A stretch of 64,000 nucleotides of DNA from Enoplosus armatus. Lineage: Eukaryota > Chordata > Actinopteri > Centrarchiformes > Enoplosidae. Shown here in pieces: positions 11,009-24,944 of the stretch. Position 1 is the first letter of the stretch; each line of letters starts with the position of its first letter. The stretch lies in NCBI RefSeq assembly GCF_043641665.1, contig NC_092189.1:17266833-17330832 (forward strand). Reading direction: 5' to 3'. The notes beneath the pieces were generated by a model, which saw only the letters and a list, made by a program, of their open reading frames with translations, was not told the DNA's origin and did no database searches. Made by a program: the position numbers and the translations under genes.

Positions 11009-12384
11009 TCTACTCCTTGATAGATTTACTGGTTATGTTGTTTATGTAACATGTCTTTTCCTGAAGACATTGAAATGTTGAACCTTTTCCCTGTAGAGAC
11101 AATGGTGGAGCACTGAGGTTGTGGTTCAATGGTTTGGCCGAGGAAAAGGCAGCTTCCATTGAGACTGCTTGTCTGAAAAGGAGCCATGTTTCCAACATAA
11201 TCCACATAGGAAGCCCTGAGGGGCATTGATGGCAGCTTGAGGATGAACACTTGCATGACGCATAAATAGCTTGAAGATTGAAAAGCAAACCATAATGGGG
11301 AAGGTGAGGATACAGACTTTTGAGCTCAAGCTGTCTGGGTGATTCTTGTTCTTAGGGGCAGTCTGGCATTAAATGATGAATATCCATACAAGCTTCACTG
11401 AATGAGAGTGTATTTTTATTTTCCTCCTTGATGTCAAACGACCATGGAAGGGTTGTTTGTGGAATCAGAGCTACTTGAGATCAGCTAAAATTACTGAAAT
11501 ATGGAGGAACCTCACGGCAGCTTGGTAATTTTCCATTCACCTGAGAGGGTTTTTTTCTGGGAATCATATGTTGGAGCTTTTGCAGGGCTGTTTGCCGTAA
11601 ACATTCACAGTCTGACAGACCTCCACTGTGCAGACCCCTCCATAAACACAGAAGAAGCTCTATCTAAAATGTCATGTAGAGCGGCGATGAAGGATTCACT
11701 GTGTGAGCTCAAAAGAAGCCCTGTACCTGAGTGTTGACCGCACTGAGCCCGGTCACAGTCAGGCTCCTGCTGTTTGGATAACTTTGTGGATTTTTGTGCG
11801 TTCAGCACATCTCACTGACCAAAATTTGTTTGGTTGCTTTTTTTTTTTTTTTTTTTAAAGTCTTCTTGGGGAATGGATTGTGGTCAGCATTTACAAGGAA
11901 GTGATACATCACTGGTGTAACATTTCAAGCGGAAAGCAAAACAGCTTTCATTTGAGTTGTTGAAATATTGCTCCATGTCTGACCAGTAAAATGCACCTTA
12001 AAGTCAGCAGTATGCCTGTACATCAGTCACTCCGGCATTCTCTTTCAGGATAAAATATCTCATCCATATGATTATTTTCACTTTCTATTTTATCATACAC
12101 CTTCTAATTTGCTTGCTCACTTGAGAAATGTGAAAGGAATTGTTTTTCACTTGTCTGCTTTGGTGGTAGTCTTGTGTTTATTTGTACTTGGAGTATTTGC
12201 TCACTTCTGTATCTCTGTGATCATTTTTTCTCTTTGTGTTTTATCAAGGATATCACATAGTTCACATGAAAATCATTTCCAAGCGAGGTTTGGTACACAT
12301 GTTGCAGTCTATTACCCTCAAGTCGCATACAGGGTTTCCCTCAGGAAGAGGGAAATGGAGGTGGTGTGATATTATGTGGTTAGT
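11009..12384. other. non-coding stretch
   Basis: A poly-T run sits at about 11840-11857. No exon signals were found that are supported on both sides. Confidence 0.4.
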
Positions 12385-12600
12385 GGTGGGCGATATGGCC
12401 AAATTATTCTATCATGTTATGTGTAATTTCATATCATGGTAACGGCATTCCCCCCGTCATGTGGAACTGTCCTTAAGCAAGACACTCAACCCTAAGCTGC
12501 TCCCGATGGAGGCCAGCACCTTGCGTGGCAGCTCGGTTGCCATCGGTGTGTGAATGTGGCGGTTTAAACAGTCGCCTCACTCATTGAATATGTGGCCTTT
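12385..12600. repeat. fish interspersed-repeat relic
   Basis: Carries CCTTAAGCAAGACACTCAAC, GCTGCTCCCGATGG and GCCATCGGTGTGTGAATG, a string of words I recognise from a very common teleost interspersed repeat. Degenerate; ends not defined. Confidence 0.5.
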
Positions 12601-14559
12601 ACTGTGTGATGTAGCGCCACATCAAGCAATGAGATTGTTTGCATGAATATTTAAGGGAGTTTTTATTTAGTCTGTGTCTCTCATAATCACTGTTTGTGCG
12701 GTAGAAAATGTGAAGGTACTGCTTTGCTAAAACTAAAGTGAGGTAAAAGAAGGAAACATAGCAGAAAGTTTTACAAATTTTTCAAGGACAGTTGTGTCAT
12801 GCCTCAATCGCTGATTACCTTCCTACAGTGTAAGTATAGACATGCTGGCAAGGATATCGCAAAGACATCTGCACATAAAACATAACATTTGTAAATGAGT
12901 TTTTGTACATATTTTGCAGTCTCAAGTCTTTAATACGCATACATTATAAAGGGAGACGGAGAAATGGTAATTATTTTCTGGCATTTTGTTATATCTCTCA
13001 GTTACAAAAAATGTGTGGTTAAACATTAAGTTACCTGTAAATACAAAAGTGTTTCTTTGTGATGCTGTTGTGCAGAACCATTTTAAAATATCTACCAAAG
13101 AAAATTATAACATAAAGATGGAAGCAACAAAAATCCAGTGAAAGACATCAGCTCCTATGGTTCCTGGCAGGGCTCATTTATTCACCTCTCATGCTTATGT
13201 GAGTCCTTGCAGCCTTCTAGCCATGTGAATTCTCATCTACATTCGCATCCCTCCTCTGCCTGTGGCTCTGCATCCAAACACCTTCCCGGTGGGTTTTGCT
13301 GTCTGCGTTTCACAGCACCCCTCATTGATTTGGCCTCGTCTGTGAGCTGAGGAGACCTCCACCTGGGTCAGCCCAATCTGAATCCCTCTTTAGGCTGCAG
13401 GCTGCAGGTCTCAAACAGTTCGGATGGCCCCTCTGATTATTTGCTGGGCCTGAGGAAATAAAAACAGTGTGATGAAATAAAATTACTATTTTACTTTATG
13501 TGAAGAAACTGTCAATATCTTCCTCAGTGTACTTGGCCTTTTGGCAAGACCTTCACAAGCTCAGCAGGACGTAAGAAGGAGAAAACAGCAACATCAAAGC
13601 CCTGACGTCAAGTTTCCCATTTGGCGCTGTTACTAATAAGACTATGATAAAAATACAGCACACTGTTCATTGTATTGGACCAGGATTTAATTAGATGAAT
13701 TATAACTGACTGAAATAGAGCTAAAAATAATCCACCCCACATTTTCCAGAGGCAGGAGGAAAGCTAACGAACAATGACACACACACAGTATAGGGTACTG
13801 TCCTTTCCCTCCTTTGTATCACCTCCCCTCCCTCCTACACTCACGCTTTTTCTCCTTTTATTTCACCACATTGAAGATTTTACATCAAACTTGCCTGACC
13901 ATGGCCTCCAGCAGGTGACAGATGCCCATGGGATCTGAGTCATCATCGCTGCATTCCTCCATGTCATTTCAGCAGTCCTGTGCTCTCCTCCTCTCTATGT
14001 CTTTTAATGTGACAATGTGTGCTAAGAGAGTGGAATACAGCGGTTTGCTCCTTAATTTTCATTATGTGAAAGTTTCTTCAGGCAGACCTGAGAGTCCTTG
14101 CTCCCTAAGGAGCATCTCAGCTGCAGTGGACAGCTCCCACTATGCTGCATCTCTGGTGGAGATAATCTCCCTGTCAGCAGCCTGTCTCTCTCACAGATGT
14201 CAACCGAAGCCAACTGTTGTGTACCTTCAGCTTGCACTCCCACAGTGCTGTCAGCAAATGCTCATCTCACCATTTTCTGTGCTACTGATTTTAGCACACC
14301 GTCACATGCCAAACTCACTGCATACATTTCTTTGTTTGGGCTATGAATGCATGAAGGTGTGAATGTGTTCAATGGCCTCTTAATGAAGGCACTGTGTGTT
14401 GCAACTTGATATGAATAAATTACCACATTCATTTTGAAAGATGTGTATAATTAAAGAGAACAGTCCATAGATGAGAAGATGGCGGCCTCCACTCTTAAAC
14501 AAGAGTCTACAGCCATGCTAGCAGTTCTGTCCGGCTGTACTTCGGCACAGTGGTGCTTG
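12601..14559. other. non-coding stretch
   Basis: The 146-codon open frame at 13922-14362 lacks conserved motifs, a good start context or flanking splice sites and is treated as chance. No recognised repeat. Confidence 0.4.
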
Positions 14560-15010
14560 GGGATGAATGCTAATGTTGGCGTGCTTCTAACATTCTCACA
14601 ATGACAGTGCTAACATGCTGATGCTAAGAAGGCATAATGTTTACTTTATTGTAACGTTTAATGTACATGTTCACCATCTTAGTTTAGAGTCAGAGGATCA
14701 CCAACGTACGGTTCATCCTCTCGGCACTGTGAATGTCTCTACCAAATTTCACGGCAATCCATCAAATCAATAAATTTACTAATAATAAATGTACTAATAG
14801 ATTTATAAAAATAAATAATACATTTTACTGTACGCCAAAAAATGTCAGCCTGCTGGTGGTTGGAGGGATATAAGGGATATACCCTTTGGGGGCTTGTATG
14901 TCTGAACAAAATGTCATGGCAAATCCATCTTATTGTTGCTGAGATATTTCTTTCTGCCATTTCTAGAGCTTCACCGCTAGCATGGCTAAAAACGGGCACA
15001 AGGTTTGTTG
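14560..15010 (+). repeat. repeat family E, copy 1
   Basis: Shares GATGCTAA / AACATGCTGATGCTAAG, CACCATCTTAGTTT, CCAAATTTCACGGCAATCC and CGCTAGCATGGCTAAAAA with copies at 38547, 48935 (both inverted) and 50560. The TTTCA(T/C)GGCAATCCATC word is typical of a teleost repeat. Confidence 0.6.
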
Positions 15011-17751
15011 TGCATCTAATGACCTTAAACATTACTTCCCAATACCTTCCATCGTTTCTGTTTTTCATATCAGAATGGCACTTTTGTTCTCATGATCCAC
15101 AGATGTCTTTGATGAAGTACTGGGCTATACCTTGAAGGTAATGCTATAAAGTTATCTGTTCCGGGTGCTACATGTTGTTGTCTCTGTGAAAGCTTAATCT
15201 TTGTTGATAGATGCCAGCAGCAGGTGGCTTACATCATGGCACTGAACACACCCATTAGAGAGAGGAAGCTAATTGGATTCACAAATCAGCTGACAGGTCT
15301 AGGTTTATAGTGGCGCTGAGCTTCATGGGTAATATTTCAGAGACTGTTGGGCAGTTTGTCAGAGGTAGTTTGTAGATAGTGAGGAACTGGCAGAGGAGAG
15401 AGCATCAGGGGAAGCATCAGCATTCATTTCTTACCTTTAGCTTTTACCGAGCAAAAACCACTGGTGAGCAATGAGTCACTGTGATACCACTCAGCCCCAA
15501 AGAACTAAGCCCTGCATCATTGACTGGAATGATACATGCTTTTGAAGTCAATTAAACCTTTGACTTATTGTCTAAAATGAAGATCAGACTAAGTAATTTC
15601 TGATGGGTTTTAACAAATCCTCTTATATCAAAGTGCATTCGAAACTGTGTTAATTGGCTTGTGTGTTTGGATCAAATTACAAATGTGCCACAGGATCTCA
15701 TGATTTATTTGCCCCTCTTCTTGCTCTACTGCAGCAACAAGCTTTGGCCATTGACAAGGACTGAGCCGGGAAGATGAAAGAGGAATGTCATCCACAGAGT
15801 TTTTGTACTTCATAAAAACTGAGGCCATCTAAACCGAATGGAGAGGTCAGAGCATATGGCCAGGCACAGTATGAGATGACCCCTTTATCACTCCATATCT
15901 GTCTTGTGCTCTTTATTATGGCAGAGTGAGCATGCTTTTCTTGCTGCCAGCGAAATGGTGGTCCTGCATCCCCTGGGTCACAGGATAGCAAAATGCCTAG
16001 ATGTGAGAAGTAGCCAAGGAGTCCAGCTGCATCTTTTCGGGTTTTCTCCCTTATCCTTCGTCACTCTGTGCTGCTGACACCGGTCCAAACAAGAGCCAAC
16101 CAGGCCGGGAAAAAATGAGGATTAATTGTTTTCTGCAGGTTCAGAGGGCAATACCAGCGGTCTGCTTTGTCAGGCCCCCATTGAGATTCCATATGCTGGG
16201 TGAAATCTGTTCCTTTTCTCCAGACTTGGCTTGAGCGTGTTGGTCTGCACTCTAGACTGAATAACAGCTCCAGAGCAGCACACTGTGGCTCGCCTCCCAG
16301 CAGAACAAGCATCCAAACTCAGAAAGCATGACATCCACTTGGCTTAATGAAACCTTCAAACATCTAAATTAAGTATTACATTACAGTGGGATTGTTATTG
16401 TTGAAGACATGCCTTTGGTGCCTTTGGTCTGCCAGTGCGTCGGTCTGATCTTTCCTTCAAGAACATCTTTTGTTGTCAAGAGACTTGCTCTAAAGCTTTT
16501 CAGCAGTTTCAATTCAAGATATCTGAATGCTTGAATGTAGCGAGGCCTCGAATGCACTGCTTTGCTTACTTGGTCAACTTACTACTATGTTTTCCCCTTT
16601 TCAATTTCTGCTTGTCCTTGCGGTGAAGATTGGTTTGTGACAGTTCCATGATAAATGGCTTATGTCCCGTGGAACATATTTTATTTTGCTATGTCCAGTA
16701 TATCATGCCAATAAATCAACAGTATGTGTGTAACCTCCCTGGCTGTTGCCAGCGCAGCTTGGGGTGTGCCAGATTTGGTCAACAGCTGAATGATAAATTC
16801 CCTTTCTGAAGGCCACAGGAATATGTGGGTGTTGCCAGGCTGATTTATTAAAGAGAAAACAGAATGTGAGTGGAGGAGTTTCGTTACTGATGGGATCGAG
16901 AATGATATCTGCTGTTGCCGTTGGCAGATGTGGAGGGGGTGATGTCACTGTAGGTGTGCACAGGATCGTCTGATTGGATGTACTGTCGAAGCCAATGCAA
17001 ATGCAGCAGGATACATAAAAAGCAACAAAATCGCTCGCTCCAGGGGGATTTGCACTCCAAGCAAAAGCCTTTTGCCTCCATAAACAGAGTCAAACAATCT
17101 CCTCATCCATACTAATCTCCGCATACTTATTTCTCTTTAACAGTATATAACAGCGTAAAGGCTTAAATCCCACTACCCAGTGATGATTTACGTATCCTTA
17201 CCAACAGAAATTCAGTTCTTTATGTTAAAATCAGAGCAGAGGATTCATATACTTAATTGGATATAAATTTAATATATAGTACAAACATAATTGGATGAGT
17301 TGGAGGCTCATCCTCACATTTTGCTCATTCTATAAAATATTTAAAGCTGCATATTGTTTCAGTTCAGCTTGATCATGTAACGGTGTCCCTTGCATTCACA
17401 TTAAAGTGCTCATTAGTGAAACTCTGCTCTTATCTCTGCACGACATTGTCTGGTACATGGGAATATCTTTAGGGCTCCCACGTATACAAGGTACAGCAAA
17501 AATATCCATCTGTACCCAACTGCTAGTTTAGTTCTAGACTGCAGATGGTTGTGAATACAGTAAAAAAAAAAGAACACAATAGACTGCTGCAATGCTGGGC
17601 AGCACCCATGCATGATGTATAATGAATGTGAAAAAACAATGGTTCTCATGCTCTGCAAGGCTAGTTTTTCTGAGATAAAAAGACCTAAATACATATTTTT
17701 GCAAGTTTTCACCAAGTGGTGTATGATAATGTTGAAAAAAGGAGCCCACTA

Positions 17752-17752
<1 letters not shown>
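15011..17752. other. non-coding stretch
   Basis: No recognised repeat or exon. Open frames of 60-100 codons occur on both strands without protein-like composition. Confidence 0.4.

Positions 17753-17801
<49 letters not shown>
17753..17801. repeat. compound (TG)n(AG)n microsatellite
   Basis: A TG run passes directly into an AG run. Confidence 0.9.
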
Positions 17802-18339
17802 AATAGGGAGAGCGATCAAGCCTAATTATCCGTGGGAGAAGACAGAGCCCTTCTCGCCCATTCACACACATTTTCACTCTCAACTTAATATTGCAGCTTT
17901 GGATTGAAGCCTCACATCTGTTACTCCCTATGGTACATCAGTATTCATACAGCTCCTTACATTCAGTTAGCTTAGTGTGCACCACATACACAAACACACA
18001 CACCCACACACCATCCTACAGATGACCTTCAGCTTACCATATGCCTGTGTGTATACTGCGTAATGGCTGTGTCGAAAGGCATACTGCTGAGGTTGTGACA
18101 ACTTCATATCAATCACCCACAGTAGGAATAAATGTCTGTGTTTCCCTCTTTTGATAAGTTAAATGTGGTGGATCCCTTTTATCTATTAGCCTTCTAAATG
18201 CGGTGAGGAGGAAGAGCAAGGAAAGTGGAGGTGCGGATGAGTAAAGGATGTAGCATACTTGGTGGTGTACTCCATGCCGTATGCTCACACGCTGACTGTA
18301 AACTCCTACATACCAATCTGGCCTATAACTGGCAGCGTC

Positions 18340-18560
18340 AGAAAGCAGTTAGGTCGACATTTTGGGAAATACGCTTAATCGCTTTCTTGTCGAGAATTAG
18401 ATGGTAAGACAGACAGACAGACAGAGGCTAGGTGTTTCCCCTCATTTCTAGTCTTTGTGCTAAGCTAAACTAACTGACTGTTGGTGGTAGTTTCATATTT
18501 ACTGTGCAGACTGGTATCAATGTTGTTATCTAACTCTGCAAAAAAGTAAAAGTAAAAAAT
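18340..18560 (+). repeat. SINE-like fish repeat relic
   Basis: The words CATTTTGGGAAATACGCTTA, CGCTTTCTTGTCGAGA and CTTTGTGCTAAGCTAAACTA recall a common teleost repeat. A (CAGA)n microsatellite at about 18410-18424 sits inside it. Confidence 0.5.
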
Positions 18561-21500
18561 GTTTTACCAAAATGAACTGTTTATCCAAAGCATGGATTAT
18601 ATCAATTTTTGACATTTTGTGCTAACCGTAGCATGTAGGTATGTCATACAATTTGAGCTTTTTTCAAGACAGACTCATTTGTAGTGTTTTTATGACTTCC
18701 ATGATGAGGATGGGATGTATTATTTTGAAATATTAAACGATTTAGAAGGTGATTGTCCAGAAGCTAGAAAATGGGATTCATGAGGTTAAATTTGGGTCAT
18801 TTTAAACTAACTACATGTTATGTTTAAACCACTATATCTAAGCATGTAAAATCCTGCCTGCCATGTTCATTCATCAACTCCTTGCCAAATGACATCACCA
18901 TTTTTAGAGAATATGAAAGACTTTAACCTCTTTTACAGTCTAAACCTGATCTGTATATAAACATTGCATGAAAAAATTAAACCAGGGAGCTCCAAAGGGT
19001 GAAACTATTGAACCAGTACATAATAAGGAGGACTGCCTCCAGAGCAGCGGTGTTTAGGGAGCAGCAGAACCACAGTGATCATTGATTAAAAAAAAAAAAA
19101 AATGTTTGCTGTGTTTCCAGGTCATTTGCCCAGTTTGGCTGTAAAAGATGGTTTCTAAAAAATATAATGCAGCGTACATTGATTGTAGGTATCAATAATG
19201 AAGGCTATTTACTGTTGCTTATTAAATGTGCTGAAATTATTTCATAGAATATCTGACAGTGATTGATGCAATACACTGTGTTGCACCCATATTACCTTCC
19301 TTGCTGCCCTGAGGAAAGTTGAGATGACTTTGAAGATCTTTTCACAGCCTCAATGTGATGACACACTATCATATCAGTAGAAAATATGCCTACTGTGCCT
19401 TAATGCTGTGGCAATGCGCCTTAAAGGCAGTGGTAACCCTTTTCATTTACACTATCTAGATTTCTTTCTGCAGTCCTTTCTAGCGTGGCTGCAGACTTAT
19501 TTTTCGCTTGTCACTTGTTTTGTAATGACCATTTCCATTTTCTAAGGCCACATAGTTTCAAAAATGGTTGCCACATTGGAAACCAGCCATCATGTTCATG
19601 AGTTAACAGAATGGCTGATAGCTTCATCATTTATAAATTTACATTTGAATCGGGGATGATAATGATTTGGTGTAAGTATACCACATATTTCAGTAATTAA
19701 AGTGATTAAGTGTTTTTTTCTCCACACACAGACAGTTCATACAAGTTTACAGAGCTTTGTATTGAGCAAGTGGCTCTGCTTCACTTGCAATGCAATATAA
19801 AAATAAGAATGCCAGACTATTTAGCATTCTAAGCTTAGATTACATATTTTGCATGGTAATGTATTGCATTAAGGTAAATTGAAGTAAGTTGAATGGCTCT
19901 TGCTAGACTGTAGTCTGACCTTTATGGATTATTCACATTATCGTGGAAAAGCAGCATTTGCGTGCGCCTCCTCATCATTGTGTATGTGGTGTGTTGCGAC
20001 GGCTCTACGTAGCTGGGGTGCGCCGAAAATTCAAATTAGTTGAACGTTGACCCACAGTTTAGTACAGCGCCACCATGAGTCTTATAGTGGTAAAAACTGC
20101 GTAGACCAACACGGAACATGCAGTGCAAGACTCTTTCTGCTGTAATGTGAATACGCCTTCAGTTAGTTAGTTTTGTCACGTCTAAGCTGTTTTTGGCTCT
20201 GGTTTGGTCCACCAGCTTCTGTGCTGGGCAGGTTCACCCTGATTCACCCTGCCTGAGTGTTATTGCTGCAAAGTGTCAGCAGGTTAAGCACTATCAGTAT
20301 AATTTAAAATAGAATAATACATTTTCGTAGACTATAAGTGTACCATTGGAGTAAATTACAAGGGCAACACTGATCATACAGTATTTAACAATATGTCCTT
20401 GGCTCTGGGTAAACCAGTGTACTGTTTGCAACAGAGAAGTCACACCTCTCAGTTGATGTGGTTTTCAAGTTAGCTCTTGTTATGCAGCGGGAACTCCCAC
20501 CTTCAGGCTCCATATCTGTTCAAACAGCTGTTCTTGGGGGAATCCATTTTTTTCTTTCTGGGCTTTTCTCAGCAAAGTGTTGACTTAACTCTCAGTTAAT
20601 GTGTTTTAAAACCTTTTAAAAATGTTGAGCTCAGTTGTGTTTAATGCAGTTATTTCCTCAAATTGGTATAAATGTTTCAAGAACCGTAATAACTAAATGC
20701 AGGAGAACTTGACTGAAGAAGTTTGGCTTCATGAGGAATGCCTATCTAATTAAAAAGTCAGCAGACCTCCAGGCAGTAGATGCTGGCACGTGGCTTGTTG
20801 TTTTCTCTCATCTAATCTCTTTGTAAGACCAGATAATTAACAGTGGTGTGGCAGGGGAGCCCACAGTCATTAATGGAATGGATTCAGCTTGTTTACCCAA
20901 CTTACTCCTTGTCCTGTACTTTCGTTATGAGGATGTGAGCAAGGGCAAGCCATCACCATGGTAATCAGACATTGGGGGTTTTGGCATCAGTCAGGAGCTC
21001 CTTGTAGACAATCACACGGCTCTAGAGAGGAATAATGGTCATGAACTATATATGATGGCATGCAGAAAGTATCTCTGTGGGCCAGAAGGAGTAGAGTAAT
21101 GACATAACTACTACTCTCCATTAGGATTAGCTTTGATACAGTACTATAATTACATTCTCGTTATTGTTTGTTACAGCCACACTCAAACAAAAAATAGTTT
21201 GAGTACATTGTTTGTATTGTTTTAGAGAAGTACAAGATTTGACATTGTCATGAAAGTAAAACACCAGGACGGCAGTGGTTTTCCTGGATATGAATGTTTA
21301 CACATTGTTTACTCAGTCAAATGAATATAGCTATTCATTCAGTGTGCGTTTGTTAACAAGTGGCGAGTGTGTTTCCAGAATGCCATGGACTCCTTCAGTC
21401 GGACATGTAGCCTGCAGGTAAACAGACCAGTCTGGAGACGAGAGATGTGCCCAGGGCAGACTTGCTCCTGTGGGGAGCTTGCTGTTCAAATCCCCTGCAG

Positions 21501-24473
21501 AGCAACTAGCTGACAAAAGCCTTTGAAGAGATGAGCTGTCAGGCGCTTAGACAGTCTTACATTAGCCCTCCACACATCTGAACGACAGGAGAATGCACAG
21601 ACCTTTGAAACCAAGCAATATGAGGAAGAGGTGCAATGTCTTACGCTAGACACTGTGTGCACATTACAGTGAATTACAATCAGAGCATAATAAGTGGGTG
21701 GTTGTAGCCTGGATGTTGGGATGTGGGCTACTGGCCCGAATCTGTAAACAACTGGGAAAATAAATGTGGAGAAAGAATCCATCTTTCCCACCTCAGTGGT
21801 CACTACTAAGATAGCCTAGAGGAAGGTTATTTAGCCTGTTTCTCCAGTGGAGTTTCTCATTGGGCAGTGATAGGAGAGAGGAATTACTCTGTAAATCCCA
21901 GGTGTGAATGCCTATTATTACACTATATAGCTCTAACTACTCATAGGTGTGAACCAAAGAGTTTGTGGAAGAGTAGCTTTCAAGTCAATTAAAAAAGGTC
22001 TCATAGAATAACAGTACATTATCTATGTAAAAATGTCAAACTGCTTGTTTGATTTTCTTCAAATGATTCTTCTATTCACATATATAAAGAGTACGATCAA
22101 GACCTGCTCTATGAACAGTGCCCTAAGATAACTTCTGTTATGATTTGCCGCTCCATAAATAAAATTGAATTGAATACTTACAAATACATTGTGTAGATCT
22201 CAGATAAGTAATATCATCATTTTGAAAGCATTAAGGCATTTGAAGGTCATAAAAACCGGATGAAATTCAGTCTAAACTGATCTGCTCCTTTTAGAAAAAT
22301 CTGGATATGTTTCAGTGAAAATCTGTAAAAACCATAAATTATGATCCTCTGTAACTTCTAAGTAATGGGCTCCTTGTGTCTCTGCAACAGGATTTTCTGG
22401 GCTGTGCTAAGTCAGGTGCCGTTCAGATCTTCAAGTGACTGGCACAAACATGCAGTCAGACACTTAATCTGCTTTTATGTTGCTTTATTGTAGCCTGAAC
22501 CGCTAGCAGCAACTTCTCATCAGTCCTCTCTTTAATTGGCTGAGACATTTGCCTCTTTTTCACTCATTTTAAATGTGTTGTGGTGGCTCTGGTCAGAGGA
22601 CCTTGCATTGCGCCGCCTGTGGCACTGGCTTGATTTGACTGGCTCATCAACGGAGGAGCATGGTTGTGGAGAAGAAGAGTCTGTAAGGCAAGTGTGCTCG
22701 AACCTGACAAGCCTCCATGCCATCTCCTTATTTAGATGGCTTTTTGTCAATGTTAATTATCTTGCTTTCTTGCTGCAATGCCACCGCAAAATAAAGGAGC
22801 AGTGGTTTGATGCCAACTGCTGCTCTTCTATTCTTTGCTCACGACAGCCTGAAGGGCCCAAACCCCCCCCCCCCACCGTGGTTACTAAAATGAACAATTT
22901 CAGAGAAAACCAGGTCAATGTAATATGACTGCCTCTAAGGAGCTGAAACAACAAGATGTTATTTTTCCACTCAGTCCAGTGTTAGGCAAACACATCTAAA
23001 GATTTTACAAATGTAGATATATGAAACATTTTGCTCTGCCTTTATTCAGTAACAGTACAATAAACTTCACATCCCTTGCTGTAATGCTATGGAAATGGCT
23101 TCCTATAGGCTCTTTGCCATGTGTGTGCTGGCAGAGCTTCTTTGCTTCTGTGTTTATTATTTCCTTTCAATTTGACGATATTAACTACATGAAAATGAAT
23201 AGTCAAGCTGGTGAAAACCGCTGGTTCATTAGCCCATGCCATGAATCATTTAGCTCCCAGCGTCTCCATTTCATTTGTTTTAAATTGTCTTTTTTCCCTG
23301 TACTGTTAACAAATCTGCTATGCCACCCACGTCAGATTATAGTGGTGGAATACTAGCATAGCACCAGAGCAACCAACAAGAAAATACAGTGTAACACCAT
23401 TCAGTTGAATAGTCCTGACACCGGATGGGACTATTAATACACTACATCACAGACAGCTTGGTGTTGTCCTCTACATAGGAGTGTGAAAAGTGGGGATCAG
23501 GTATCAAAGGTGTCATGTGAACAGTGAACGCGCATGGAAGTGCATTCAAGATTGGTGAATGAATCCTAGACTGTTCGGCATGTCCCCTTCATGGTTTTTA
23601 TTGCCTCAATTTTTTTGTTCTCTTTGGTATTTCTCTAGTCCACATCTGGTTCTGTCTCATAAGGCATGCAGCTCTAAGGTGGATAGAGGCTGTGGTTTAT
23701 AACGGCCATAAAATGGCACAGAGGGCACCAATGGAGGGCTTTCCCATGAATCACCGCTACATTAATTTGCATTGACCATCATAACTCTTAGAAGCCATTT
23801 CAGAGCTTTGCTACAGGGAATGAGCTGGAAGGTACTTTATATTACAGTTCAGAGGATCAATTCCCTGTTGAAGTTCTCCGAAGAACTCTCCACAAATATA
23901 AATCTGTGACTCTGGCTTTTTCCTGAAATTTAGATTTTTTTTTCTCTTTTTAAGGGTGTTGTCTTTTTTTTCTTCTTTTTATCAACATATTCATTCAGTC
24001 AAATAATCATCTTACATGATTCACATGTCCCTGGGTGATCTTTTCTGAGTGAAAAGAGGTTAAGCTGCTTAAGCTCTCTTTTTATATCAACACTCCTGTT
24101 ATTATTATAGTTTGGATAAGATGAGAAATAGGCCTCAAGTAATCCCGAGAATAATTAAAACTGTACAGCTCAGATTCCTGGGTTGAAGCAGTGTGACTTT
24201 CAAGACGCCAAGTGCAGAATTTTCTCATTAACATATTACTGTAAGTAATGTTTTAATGGCACATTGTATTAATAGAAAGAAATGCCTCTGTCTGCATTGC
24301 AAGGATTAGATCCAAAGATTTTTTGAGGGAGGGGGGTTTCATTTAGTCCAGTGTAAAAGTTCCTCAGCTTGTTGATGACAATGTCACTGAAAATCCCTTG
24401 GAGTAAATCAGGAGGTTTTATCCAGAAAACAATTATTATGTGCAATAAAAGTTAGGATTAACCATGACACAAA
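18561..24473. other. non-coding stretch
   Basis: Poly-A at about 19087-19102 and poly-C at about 22864-22877. A splice-acceptor-like CTTGTGTCTCTGCAACAG at 22374-22391 has no good donor. CpG words near 19960-20130 may be an old repeat. No gene supported. Confidence 0.4.
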
Positions 24474-24944
24474 TAGAGATGCACCGATCAGATTTGCCGG
24501 ATTGGTATCAGTGCCGGTACTGACCTGATTAAAAGGGAACTCCACTGATTTTACACACCTTAATTTCTGAACTGTTGGCAGTCATGTTGAGTTGTGGGTA
24601 ATGTAGCCGCCAGGTTTTGACAAGGAAGAAGAATGCATGGAATTAAAAAGACAATATCTCTGGTTCTGCTGCATCGATTTTGATCCTTTTATTAAAACTG
24701 TCCGTCGCAGTTATGTCGTAGATTTGAAGGGGATCGGCATCGGCCATTACATCACGGATCCACGTTAAATGCAGTCTACATCATTATAAAATTCAGTATT
24801 TGTGCTATCAGTTACATTCATTCAGTCATGGCTGCTGTTTTTAGTGCCACAGTAATCCCTGGCCTCATGTTATTTTACCCAGAAATAATTGGCAGATATC
24901 AGAACCAATATCAGAAGAGAAAAAGTTGAATGGGTGCATCCCTA
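24474..24944. repeat. hAT-like MITE with terminal inverted repeats, interrupted
   Basis: Begins TAGAGATGCACCGATC and ends TGGGTGCATCCCTA, whose reverse complement TAGGGATGCACCCA matches the left end. Such TA(G)GGATGCACCGAT termini are typical of a teleost hAT-type non-autonomous element. About 200 bp of another repeat (family C) interrupts it at roughly 24533-24728. I could not see a clean 8-bp target duplication. Confidence 0.6.
24591..24715 (+). repeat. repeat family C, copy 1 (nested)
   Basis: The core GGTTTTGACAAGGAAGAAGA plus the following 90 bp recur at 41942-42064 with about four in five bases identical by eye. This copy lies inside the hAT-like MITE. Confidence 0.6.

Noticed and set aside
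13922..14362. 146-codon open frame
   Set aside because: Ser/Leu/Cys-rich by base composition, no recognisable motif, overlapping open frames on the other strand.
22536..22928. 130-codon open frame
   Set aside because: No motif, crosses a poly-C run, and overlaps an equally open frame on the other strand.
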